Source: Chrysomallon squamiferum (Eukaryota > Mollusca > Gastropoda > Neomphalida > Peltospiridae). Taken from it: a DNA stretch of 64,000 nt. Below the pieces are notes generated by a model. That model ran no database searches. It was not told the DNA's origin and saw only the letters and a list, made by a program, of their open reading frames with translations. The stretch is taken from NCBI GenBank assembly GCA_012295275.1, contig CM022670.1, forward strand, positions 42,195,474-42,259,473, read 5' to 3'. Below, in pieces: positions 36,707 to 50,500 of the stretch. Each line of letters starts with the position of its first letter. Position 1 is the first letter of the stretch. A program made the translations under genes and the position numbers.

Positions 36707-39700
36707 CTAAATGAAAACATAGCTAATTAAAACAATCCACTAATTAAAAACACAGTTTATGTCAAATTTTTATATACAGCTTCCCAAGTTTCAGTATGAA
36801 TACCTCTATATACCTGTAACTTTATACTTAAATGTTATTACAAAATCTAACAATGCTGATTATTTTTTCACTAAATGTACCTTTATTTATCTGTAAAGTT
36901 AGACAGTTATTAGCAAATAAAATGGGATTTACTTTCCTAACCATATTTTTCCACAGGGATTTTAAAGTTTGTCTGATCATAGAAAAATAACACTTTGGAG
37001 ACTATTCAGAAATTCAACAAATATGCAGCACACTATTTTCACTTTTTTTCTGTAATTACTTTGGATTACACAACCTGACCTCATTTTTATAATTACCTGA
37101 GATAACACAAATTTATTTATTTTTTTATTTTATTTTTTTATATAAATACCTGAGATGACCCAATTTTTACTTTTCTATAATTACCTGAGATAATGCAATT
37201 TTTACTTTTTTCAATAATTACCAGAGATGACCCAATTTTTACTTTTCTATAATTTCCTGAGATAATGCAATTTTTACTTTTTTCAATAATTACCAGAGAT
37301 GACCCAATTTTTACTTTTCTATAATTACCTGAGATAATGCAATTTTTACTTTTTTCAATAATTACCAGAGATGACCCAATTTTTACTTTTCTATTATTTC
37401 CTAAGATAATGCAATTTTTACTTTTTTCTATAATTACACAAGATGACCCAATTTTTACTTTTCTATAATTTCCGGAAAAAACACAGCTTTGCTTACTTTT
37501 TCTGTAATTCCCTGTGATAATTCTTTTTTCATAATAACATAACTTTTACTTTTCTATAATTACCTGAGATAACACAGTTTTAATTTTTTTCTATAATGAC
37601 CTGACATAACAAATGTTTTTTCTATAAATACCTATAAAGTTTTTGTTTTTTTTATATAATTACCTGAAATAACTTTGTTTAGTTTTTATGTAATTACCGG
37701 AGATATCAGAACTTTGTTTAGTTTTTTTTGTAATTACCTGAGATAACACAACTCTGTTTAGTTTTTTTTGTAATTACCTGAGATAACACAACTCTATTTA
37801 GTTTTTTTATGTAATTACCTGAGATAAGACAACTCTTTTTAGTTTTTTTTTGTAATTACCTGAGATAAGACAAATCTATTTAGTTTTTTTTGTAATTACC
37901 TGAGATAACACAACTCTATTTAGTTTTTTTATGTAATTACCTGAGATAAGACAACTGTTTAGTTTTTAAGTAATTACCTGAGATAACACAACTCTGTTCA
38001 GTTTTTATATAATTACCTGAGATAACACAACTTTGTTTATTTTTATGTAATTACCTGAGATAACACAACTCTGTTCACTTTTTTTTTAATTACCTTAGAT
38101 AACACAACTCTGTTCAGTTTTTATATAATTACCTGAGATAACACAACTCTGTTTAGTTTTTTTTGTAATTACCTGAGATAACACAACTCTGTTCAGTTTT
38201 TATGTAATTACCTGAGATAACACAACTCTGTTTAGTTTTTTTCTGTAATTACCTGAGATATCACAACTCTGTTTAGTTTTTTTTGTAATTACCTGAGATA
38301 ATACAACTCTGTTTAGCTTTTTTTGTAATTTCTTTGCCTGGTGCAGAGCTCCTGAGATGTTTTTAACTGTGATGTCCATGGACGGAGTCTTCAGCATTGC
38401 ACTGGCCACCATGATGATTTCTCGTAGCCGAGGGATACCAAGAGTAACATTCATTTCTCCACGACCAGCAAAGTGGAATGTGTTCAGGGTCATTTGAGTG
38501 GATGGTTCACCAATAGACTAAAAATAACAACAAAATTTACCTGAAGTAATCTACCATATAACACAATTTCATCTGTAAATACCGCCCAACAAATTTGTAC
38601 CTGTATATACCATTTAACATAAATTTACATGCAACCATCTATGTATTTGTATCAAAATTAGGCAAGCTTATAATTTTATCTTTCTGTTTTCTATGTCCAT
38701 TTTGTTATCAGAATCCAAATCTTTTTCTGTTTCTTTTTTCTTCTTATGGTGTCCGTTAAATGCGTATTTCTCCTCACTGCTCTTTTCATGACATTATCAA
38801 ATATTCTTAACTTCTTGTTAAACTGCTTTTTTATCAAGTTTTGTAAAACAGTTTTTATAACAAACACTTCCAACATTTTATTAAACACATTTTTTATTTA
38901 TGCCAACTTAACACTTTTTTTTTTTGCTTTTCTCTGCTTCAACTTGTTTTTTTACATAATTACATTACTCGTAATCTAACTGTTCTCTGAAAGTGTTGTT
39001 TTGATGTGATTTTTGATCTGTTTTCACCGTATGTGTTTACAGATATCATTTTCATATTCATTTACTTTGCCTCTCAGTATTTAACCTTTCAGACTTAATT
39101 GTGAGGATAAAATCAGTGAAGTTTTAATGTGTTAATTACATATGATGATCATTTGAGAATGAGAATTGTAATAAAGATTTTAAAAGTAGATTTTTTGTCA
39201 GATTCAGTTTCTGATCTCGGACAGCAAGAGACGAACCCTCCTCCAAAAAACAGATTTTTTACATCTGACATTAGAACAACAGGTTGAGAAACATCTAAAA
39301 TAAAAAATTATTATAATATACTGGAAACACTGCTAATATACTGATAAAAACATTTATATTAAATGGCACTTTAAATGGAGTTTTTGAAATGGAGTTTTTG
39401 AAATGTATGCTACTTGAAAAATTCCACAAGGTTTGAATCCTGTAAACTCCTATAAACAGAATGACAACATAATCCAGTTTTCTGTTGTAATAAAACTAAA
39501 TTTCTTGCTGTTTTAACAGATTCACCTGTGCACACAACAGACCGACCGCTTCCCCCGGCTCAGCCATTGATCTGAGAACTTTGGTATTCAACATCTCAGT
39601 GAAATCTTTAATTGTGAAATCCTGTAGACCACTGCCTGGAAACTGCTTCACAATCTACAACACAAAACACATGATCTGTTACACTATTAACAAATTCTAC

Positions 39701-42700
39701 AACACAAAACACACGATATATTACACTGTTAACACAATCTACAACACAAAACACATGATCTGTTACACTGTTAACACAGTCTACAACACAACACAATCTG
39801 CAAAACAAAACACATGTTACACTGTTAACACAAACTACAACACAAAACACACGATATGTTACACCTGTTAACACAAGCTACAAAACAAAACACACGATAT
39901 GTTACACCTGTTAACACAAACTACAACACAAAACACATATGTTACACTGTTAACACAGTCTACAAAACAAAACACACAATATGTTATACTGTTAACACAA
40001 ACTACAACACAAAACACATGATATGTTACCCTGTTATGGCTGACCTACCTGAGTGAACTGGTTTTCGTCAAACTCTGAAATTAAGACTGGTATTTTCTCA
40101 GAAACAACACTCGGGTGTTCTGATGGTCTGTACACAGACATGACAGGGTCAGGACATCGGTGACTGTGACGTCCATATCTGCAACAAAACACTCTTCTAA
40201 TTAGAAAATTTACGTTTTAGTTAATTTCTGTGCTTTATGCTTATTATAATAAAAATCTGTGCCAGAATATTTAAAAAAACAAACATTTCGAAACTAAAAA
40301 TATTTGTACAATTTTCCATAAACTTGTATTTATTAGTCTGAATCATCTTTTTGGTAGCCTTTTAACTGAAACCCTACAATTTTGTTTTTAAATCATTAAA
40401 TGTTTCATAATTTTATTTTTAGAATGAGACATTTTCAAGAATGTTTCTTCAACAAGCTCTGGACATTTTTTACAGGCGAAATTTTCATATATTAATGCAC
40501 AGAATTCTTGAAAAATGACATCATTTAGTAAACCAGTCCGTTTATTATGTTTAAAACTCTATAAAAAAGCCAGGAAAGGAGTTTCTATACAATGTCGCTG
40601 ACCTGAGTCTCTCTTCAGCTGAAAGCGACCTCCATGCTTTCTCAATGATGTTTGCTGCTCTGGTACGTCCACGCTGTGTGTCAGTCGTTGTCCTGTCATC
40701 ATCAGCTGTAAAACTGTGTAAGTGTTCTCTGTAGAAAGTGAGGTACCCAGACTGACGCGAACCATCAACATCACAGTGCTTCCTCCTCCAGCTGTGTATC
40801 TGTCATAAATCATCTTATTAAACTAAATACACACTAACAAAACACTCATTCACACATCAACATACTCAGAAAACTTCATATACTTAATTATTTCTTGAAA
40901 ATGCTAAAATTAAATATTACAAATAAAAAAATTACTGTTAATATAATATGAACTATTTTATAACAACTACAATACCAAAGCTACCGCTTTGTACACAGTC
41001 TGTCACATTTTAATATTGTAAACTATTTAAAACAATTATTAAATTTTGCTACATATATTGTGGAAACAAAGTTTAACCTTCTTGTTTAGTTTTTTAATTA
41101 TTTTTCTTGAGGCAGGTTTATCATGCATGGAGTTATATGTGAGATTGTTTCTGTTCCACACTAGAAAAGAAAACTGCTTAGGAGTGATGAATGGAGTCTT
41201 TATCACATCCAACCCATCTTCTCCGTAGTAGAACTGAAAATAAAACAAATAATTTACAAGTGTTTATAATACTTTCACTTCTAGTATTAACCCTTTTACT
41301 TTCACTTCTAGTATTAAACCTTTCACTTTCACTTCTAGTTTTAACCCTTTTACTTTCACTTCTAGTATTAACCCTTTCACTTTCATTTCTAGTATTAACC
41401 CTTTCACTTTCATTTCTAGTATTAACCCTTTCACTTTCATTTCTAGTATTAACCCTTTTACTTTCACTTCTAGTATTAACCCTTTCACTTTCATTTCTAG
41501 TATTAACCCTTTCACTTTCACTTCTAGTATTAACCCTTTCACTTTCATTTCTAGTATTAACCCTTTCACTTTCACTTCTAGTATTAACCCTTTCACTTTC
41601 ATTTCTAGTATTAACCCTTTCACTTTCATTTCTAGTATTAACCCTTTCACTTTCACTTCTAGTTTTAACACTTTCACTTTCACAGCTAGCATTAACCCTG
41701 AATGCCTATGCATTAATTTGTTAGTTGAAACTACAAATGTGAAAATTCATGGAACAATGGCTGAAATAATTAAACTGATGCACAAACAAATGAAAATAAA
41801 ATAGAATTTTAAAAATAAAGCATAATAAAACATTAAGAAACAAATCTAATATTCATGTAATAAAACCAAGAACAAGTAAAATATTAAAATTATTTTTGTC
41901 TCTTGCAGTTAGAATGGGAAAAAATGGTTTTTCAGTGTGTATTAAGAAATAAACCTGAACAATGCTGCCATCACTGTCTCTCACTGTGAGATCATAGGAC
42001 ACCATCAAACCTTCGAGATGTTTAACAAGACAACGTTGTAGGTATCCACTTCGACTTGTCTTCACAGCAGTGTCAACCAGACCCTGTTAACAACAACAAC
42101 AGCAGCTCTACTTAAATAGTAACAAAATTTGTATTTACAAAAGTTTAATTAAATTAATATTTTAAAATATCAGATTTACAAAAGATTTATTTATCATCTA
42201 CAAGTTTACAAACCTCTCTTCCTGCCATGCAGTGAAAGAAGTATTCAGGGGGAGCAATTCCTGTGAGGAATCGCCCAGTGACAAAACCTCCTGCTCTGGG
42301 GGTCGGGTCGTAGGGGAGAAATGAGGGCAGGGCTCTTCCCGCCATCATTAGAGGAGGTCGTCGTCCTTCCAGTTCAATCTGACCCAGAAGACAGGAGATC
42401 TGCATGCAGTTGACCTGAAAAAAGTATTTTATGAATGAAACAAATAACAACACTCATAATGAAGTTTATCTTTTATTACTGTTTATGTACAGTGAATGAG
42501 AGGGTTAAAAGATTTAGCATTTTGTCTGATTTTTATTGAGCCAAATTCCACTTCATGTTTAAAATTAAAATTACAAATAGTTTTGTTTTATTTCAAATAT
42601 AAACTGAGATACTGAATGACGAAAATGATAAGTGAATGTTTTGTCAAAGAAAACCTCGACTTGAACTGTAACAATTGTCATCAGGCAGTAATAAGACTTT

Positions 42701-45700
42701 ATGTTTCAAAGAAAACTGACTGTATTCAAACATATTAGACTCTGAAAATGTAAAATTATCTAGGACTGACTGTATTCAAACATTTCAAATTCAGATGTAA
42801 AATTATCTAGGACTGCCTGTATTCAAACATTTTAAACTCTGAAGATGTAAAATTATCTAGGACTGCCTGTATTCAAACATTTTAAACTCTGAAGATGTAA
42901 AATTATCTAGGACTGCCTGTATTCAAACATTTTAAACTCAGAAGATGTAAAATTATCTAGGACTGACCGAAGAACCTTTCGCCCCTGACTGTGCCATCAG
43001 TTGCAGATTGTTGTAGGGGAAACTTTTGTGTAGACCATGCGGTATGCAGGCTCTGAAAATAAAGTTTATAAACGTCACATACAAGAAACACAAAAGTCAT
43101 TTTAAAACATTAGCGCTAAAGACAAGTTCTTCAGGAAAACTCACATTACTTTCGTCAACACATTAAACTAACTTCAAACTTATTTTACAGGCCTATGTAA
43201 ACCTGGTAACAGGCCTAGCCTAGATGGGAAATGTAGGCTCCTATTTCAAACTGCTTATTAAATGTTCTGTACATGGACAAAAGGCCCTAAAAAGTCTTGG
43301 TTACCTTCTCCAATCCATTCTACCTAGTTATCTGTCATATATTCATGTTAAAACTCTAGTGGATGAAAACAAAACAACCCAAATTAAAATAAATTCCACT
43401 TTGTTTTTGTTTAATGACCAATGAAAATTAAAAACTCACTTTGCAATGTTGTTTTGAATCTCATCTGTTTTTGACTTCATGGCGAGGTCAAGTTCTCTCA
43501 TCTGTCTGTCATCTCGACTCAGGTGTGCCTCTCTCAGCTTCCTCACCAAGTCTGCTTGGGAGATACCAGCCTCAACATCCAACGCCTTCACTACAGCATC
43601 TACAGCACAGTTGGGAGAAGCTGCAATGAAATTCTTTCTCTGTTTGTCAGCCTAAATAATAAAGAGATTCCTTTATTTTACAGAACACACAAACTGACTT
43701 ACACAGACAAACAGTAAGCACAGAGAAATAACAAAACCTACAACTGACTTACACAAACAAACAGTAAGCATGGAGAAATAACAAAACCTACAACTGACTT
43801 ACACAAACAACCAGTAAGCACAGAGAAATAACAAAACCTACAACTGACTTACACAAACAAACAGTAAGCACAGAGAAATAACAAAACCTACAATTGACTT
43901 ACACAAACAAACAGTAAGCACAGAGAAATAACAAAACCTAAAACTGACTTACACAAACTAACAGTGATCTTTACTCACAGATCCACAATGTTGATGATCT
44001 GTAGTAACATAATTCATTCTGATATTTATATATGGTAACTAATCAGATAATTCAGACATTCTAATAAATCAAGTCATTTTAGGAAAACATTTCAGTGGAA
44101 AAGTGTTAGTCTGTTGTTGTCTTACATGTTTTGTGACAAGAATGTCCTCCACACCTAGTGTGAAACCTCGCAGCTGTAAGTAAGCACGAAACAGCCTTCC
44201 AAGGGAGGTAATCAGTTTTCCAGCAATTTCTCCCCCATATATCTACAAAGAAACATTTGTCTTATTACTTGATATATCTTATTTTCTTTAATAAAAACAA
44301 TAATAAAAAATAAAAAGTATTACAAATATTTCTGAAAACGTTTTTAATTTTTTTGTTTTTTATACACAATTGATATTTATATAGAAAATTTGCTTTCTGA
44401 TATTAGAAAGAACAAAGAATTAATGCAAAACTGTAAACAGGTAAATTTGTGTAAATGTAAAATGAAAATTATAAAAAATTAAAAATGTAAAATCATAAAA
44501 TAGTGTTTTACTTCATAACAGCAATGGACAAGACCAAATGGGGTGGGTCCATAATGTCCTTTGTCTAATACCCCCTGCAGCAACTCTCCCCCTCTGACCA
44601 CAACCACACTTTCCCCCATCAGATCACTGTCAGTGAATGAACCACAGACATGCTTCATTGATTTCTGCCAGCTCTGAAATGTAGTAAACATTTATATAAC
44701 AATAATAATAACTGAGTCTTAAAATGTATTTAACTTCGTATATTTTATAAAAAAAAGTGTATCTAGTCACTTATACCACTACACAAATTCATTAATAATC
44801 TATTAATTTACTAAATTAATTAAATAAAAAAATGTTTAATCTAACACTAAGAAGTTGAAACAGCAGTGAAAATTACCAAATAATTTTTCTCACACACTAG
44901 AAAAGCAGAAATACACAAACATGGATGAAATGACATATTTCTTATTACCACCAAGTATCAGTCTAAACTACACTTACCTTATTACCACCAAGTATCAGTC
45001 TAAACTACACTTACCTTATTACCACGAAGTACGAGTCTAAACTACACTTACCTTATTACCACCAAGTATCAGTCTAAACTACACTTACCTTATTACCACC
45101 AAGTACGAGTCTAAACTACTGCATTTTGTACACTTACCTTATTACCACCAAGTACGAGTCTAAACTACTGCATTTTGTACACTTACCTTATTACCACCAA
45201 GTACGAGTCTAAATTACTGTATTTTGTACACTTACCTTATTACCACCAAGTACGAGTCTAAATTACTGTATTTTGTACACTTACCTTATTACCACCAAGT
45301 ACGAGTCTAAATTACTGTATTTTGTACACTTACCTTATTACCACCAAGTACGAGTCTAAATTACTGCATTTTGTACACTTACCTTATTACCACCAAGTAT
45401 CAGTCTAAACTACACTTACCTTATTACCACGAAGTACGAGTCTAAACTACACTTACCTTATTACCACGAAGTACGAGTCTAAACTACACTTACCTTATTA
45501 CCACCAAGTACGATCCTAAACTACTGCATTTTGTACACTTACCTTATTACCACCAAGTACCAGTCTAAACTACACTTACCTTATTACCACCAAGTATCAG
45601 TCTAAACTACACTTACCTTATTACCACCAAGTATCAGTCTAAATTACTGCATTTTGTACACTTACCTTATTACCACCAAGTACGAGTCTAAACTACACTT

Positions 45701-47400
45701 ACCTTATTACCACCAAGTATCAGTCTAAACTACACTTACCTTATTACCACCAAGTATCAGTCTAAATTACTGTATTTTGTACACTTACCTTATTACCACC
45801 AAGTACGAGTCTAAACTACACTTACCTTATTACCACCAAGTATCAGTCTAAACTACACTTACCTTATTACCACCAAGTATCAGTCTAAATTACTGCATTT
45901 TGTACACTTACCTTATTACCACCAAGTATCAGTCTAAATTACTGTATTTTGTACACTTACCTTATTACCACCAAGTATCAGTCTAAACTACACTTACCTT
46001 ATTACCACCAAGTATCAGTCTAAACTACTGCATTTTGTACACTTACCTTATTACCACCAAGTATCAGTCTAAATTACTGTATTTTGTACACTTACCTTAT
46101 TACCACCAAGTACCAGTCTAGACTACTGTATTTTGTACACTTAATTTCTGTATACTGATAATGTTTTTATTACAAAATTATAACTTTTTCAGTTTCTACC
46201 TTTTCAGGAATTTTAGAGTTGCCCTCCATGTTAATCAGTGGTTTGCCCTCTGGGATGATGTTGAGAAGTAGTGATGACACAATCTGTGAAAACAAAGGTG
46301 TTGTACACTCTAATTATTTATGCTAACCCTAACTAACTAGGATAAAGTAAATCTTGAAAAAATGATAAAGAGAATAAAAAAATTACAATGTGTTGTAAGA
46401 TAATAAAAGAGTAGTTTGAAAAGCAAACCTGCTTTCCTGACCACAGCCTGCACGGTTTCAAGATGGCGGGTGGGATGTCTGTTACACGTCTGTGATTTTC
46501 TGGAAGACTCGAGTACAACAACTGACAAAAGTCATCTCTGTAAAGAAAATTACTGTCTTACAGCATCTCACCAATATTCTTATTTACTCTTTATATAACA
46601 CGAATTGACAAAATAAAATGACTTATTATATACCTGTAAAAGTTCCTCTCACTGTTAGCTATAAAGCAAATACCATGTGACAAAATCAACCAACAATATG
46701 CCCTGTTACATACCTGTTAAAGAACGTTCCTCTCACTGTTAACCATACACCAGACACCATGTGATCCTGAATCAAGCCAGCCAATGGGGTGCCATCTTTA
46801 GGAACCAAATACTGGTTGTCTGTACTAGCTGAAATTAAAAGTTTATCAAAACTGACATGATTACAGTGTTTTCATTACAAGCTTCATGTTATTTCAAAGT
46901 AACATCTTATGAAACATGATGTAAAAATGTTCATTAATCGCTGTGTCAACTATTCCCACCAACTGGTTTTATAACCACCTTTTAAGAAACAAACCAATAT
47001 TTAGTAATTTTCCTTTTTTGAAAAATAAATTTGAACATGTTTTATGTATCTGAATGCTTTGTGATTTTCACTGTTCAAAAAACAAAACACAGTGGTCTCT
47101 CTCTTTGTAAAAGGAAGTGGGCATAACTGGTTCAAGTTAAATGAAGGGATTGTACAGAAAATGTTCATAGTACAAGCACATTGAACAATGTTCAAATTAC
47201 TTGTTTATCAAAAATACTCCTATAAATAATTGCATAAAATGCATTAACTATTAACAAGTTTATTTTACTTGCAATTAAATAAAATCAAAGTGTCTGTTGC
47301 CAGTGAGCTTTGGTTTTTCTGTGAATTAAATTCTTTACAAAATAATATACATATACATAAATATACATATATACATATACATATATACATATACACATAC

Positions 47401-47437
<37 letters not shown>

Positions 47438-47546
47438 TATATATACATATATACATATAGATATACATATACATATACATATATATACATATATATACAT
47501 ATACATATGCATATACACATATACACATATACACATATACACACAT

Positions 47547-47591
<45 letters not shown>

Positions 47592-50500
47592 TTGTAACAT
47601 TCTGTACATATTATATATACATGTGTGTGTGAAATGAAATCGTTTTTATTGCTCTGAAAGTAAAAGATCGCCAAACAGTTAGATAATGAATATTTATGAG
47701 AATGTGATGTTGAGTTGGCAATGCACTGTTAATAATTGTTTTTATATTGTGCGGATCATTACATATCTGTTTTTGAAGGATGAAGATAATATTTTAAAAC
47801 ATTATTTATATATCTAGGATAACATAATTATCATACAGTTGCATGTTAAAAAATGTGTAGGATCACTGAAATTCATGCACAATAATTTAGCTGTGCAGCA
47901 CCTGCTGCATTAGCCTTGATTACACAGGCATCGTGAATTAGCAGCAAATTTCAGAGGAATCGGATTGTGTCCCTTTAAAACACCAGAGGGGTAATTTGTA
48001 AATGTGACATCTAGTTTTGTTTAAGGACAAGACACATGAACTGCTGACCCTTAAAGTGCAAAATAATGGCATGACAGCCAGTCTAAATAAACAGATGGTG
48101 GATACTGCTGCCATTGCGAACTCATTGTAAGCCATAAGTGATGTGGGCTCACCATCTCTTACAGTGTGTTGAGAGACCTCTGAAACATGTTAATTTTATT
48201 TATGTATCTGAACTTTTTGTAATTTTCATTGGTTAAAAAAACTTTAAAAAAACCTGTTTTACATATTTTTAAAACAAACAAACTGACCAATGACTGCAGC
48301 CTCTGCTCTAGCGAGTTCACTCTGAACAAAATGAGCATTCATCTCGTCACCGTCAAAGTCAGCATTGTAGGCCTTGCAGTTGGAGTAGTGCATGCGCAAT
48401 GTCTTTTGACCTTTCAGCACTCTTACCTAAACAACATACATGTGTTAAATATCAGTCTGTTGAAGATATGCCAAACACTTCGTTAAATACTTTGTTAAAT
48501 ACTTTGTTAAATACTATATGTCAAATACTTTATATGTTAAATACTGTATGTTGAATACTTTCTTCACATGTTAAATATTATTCTATATATACAAAACATG
48601 TTAAATACAGTATGTTAAATACTATTCTATACAACATGTCAAATACTGTAAGTTAAATATTGTTCTATATACAACATATTAAACATATATGTTAAATACT
48701 TTTGCTATGATACTTCACTGTACATATTAAATATAATTTTATGCAACTGTAAAATGGTTTAATAAATAAAATTAGTAAATTTTGTTTTTGATAGGAAAAT
48801 AATTTTAGTCTTAAAATGTGACAAAAACATAAAAAATCAAGTTAATTATTACAGACCTGATGTGCCTGCATGCTAACTTTGTGTAAAATCTATTTATTTG
48901 TGTTTGTGTTAAAGACCTGATGTGCCTGCATGCTAACTTTGTGTAAAGTATTTGTGTTTGTGTTAAATACCTGATGTGTTTGCATTCTAACTTTGTGTAA
49001 AGTCTATTTATTTGTGTTTGTGTTAAATACCTGATGTGCCTGCATGCTGGCTTTGTGTAAAGTTGGTTGTCGATTCAGCAACAAATAATCACCATTCTTT
49101 AGGTGTCGCAGAACCTGTAAAGAAGAATTAAAAGACGTCTGATCAACACATTTAAATATTTAATGATTAACTTACAGGTTGAATAAACTACCTTTTGCCA
49201 CAGTGAGAAAATATTCATAATAAAATATTTGATTATACAGAGATAACACTGACTTTGATGAAATAGGAATGTGTAACACATACCCAGAAAAGTCAAATAT
49301 TGATGTGTAAAAACAAAAATGTCACACTGAGTATCTAACAAAGCACCTGACAATGATTCAGTGGACTGGACAGGAATGGAATGTTTTTGTTAAAATACCG
49401 TTTTGGGTTTCAGGAGGTAGCTGGTTGACACACTAGGTGTAAGAAGTGTCTTGGCAATAGCCTCTCTCTGAACTCTGTCTTTCCCCAACAGTCGAGTGCT
49501 TAGTCCTTTCTCATTTATCACCATAGTAGCCCTGAAATTTACATAAACAAACACTTTCATAATGTTACTGTAGCATAGATTAACTTACAAAGGTTATAAT
49601 TAAAGTTATAAATGATCTAAGAGTTTGACCGTTATACATATTTATATACAAAGTTGTATCTGTATATGTATTTGTTTACAATGTGGTATGTAGCAATCTT
49701 TTATGAACATATATGTATTTATTTATTTATAAAGTTATATATCTTTAAATATTTATAAAGTCATATGTAATTATTTATAAAGTTATATGCCTGTATTTAT
49801 AAGGTTATATGTATGTATATATTATTAAAGACATATGTAGTTATATATAAAGTTAAATGTCTGTATTTATTTATAAAATTAAAGTTAAAAAGAATAAATA
49901 AAATAGAAGAAACTGACCCAGGATGTTTGAGTGGGCCATTAATGACAGCTTGTTTTAACTCGTGTACGTTCCATGGAGTGACCGGCTGCGGGTAGGTTAA
50001 CTTCTTAGCAAACACTTCCGGAACTCCGATCTCATTCGTGTTGATACATGGGTCAGGGGAGATAACTGACCTGGCTGCAAAATTCACTCGTTTTCCCATC
50101 ATATGTTTTCTGAACAAACCCTGTTTTTTCTCCAGTAGCTGAAATAATTTGTATACAAAATTATATATACATGGTGTTTTATATTATATACATATGAAAT
50201 ACAATTATGTGCAGAATTGGCCCAATTCATAAGAGGTTCTTAGTCTGTTGTAATCTACTTAGTGTTCTTTGTATAATTACTGCAGTACAATACATCACTG
50301 AGTAATGAAACAGAAACCTAACAACACAGTGTAGTGAAAATAAAATGATAAGTACATCTGTATGATTTTCAAATGTTTTAAAATGTTCATTAAACTTTAA
50401 CAGTGTAAAAAATAGGGATATAATATACAATTCCCTTCACTTCGAACTGTTTAGCAATTTATGAACCTTACATAGTAACTTTTTACACAGTACTGAACAA

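Noticed and set aside
40559-40813. 84-codon minus-strand ORF with ATG
   Set aside because: It overlaps POLR1A exon 22 in the wrong frame. The frame that matches Pol I ([19 protein letters not shown]) is a different one with correct splice phases.
41264-41713. Long ORFs on both strands (LVLTLSLSL and MKVKGLILE periods)
   Set aside because: Both come from a 27-base minisatellite whose length is a multiple of three; there is no codon bias or homology.
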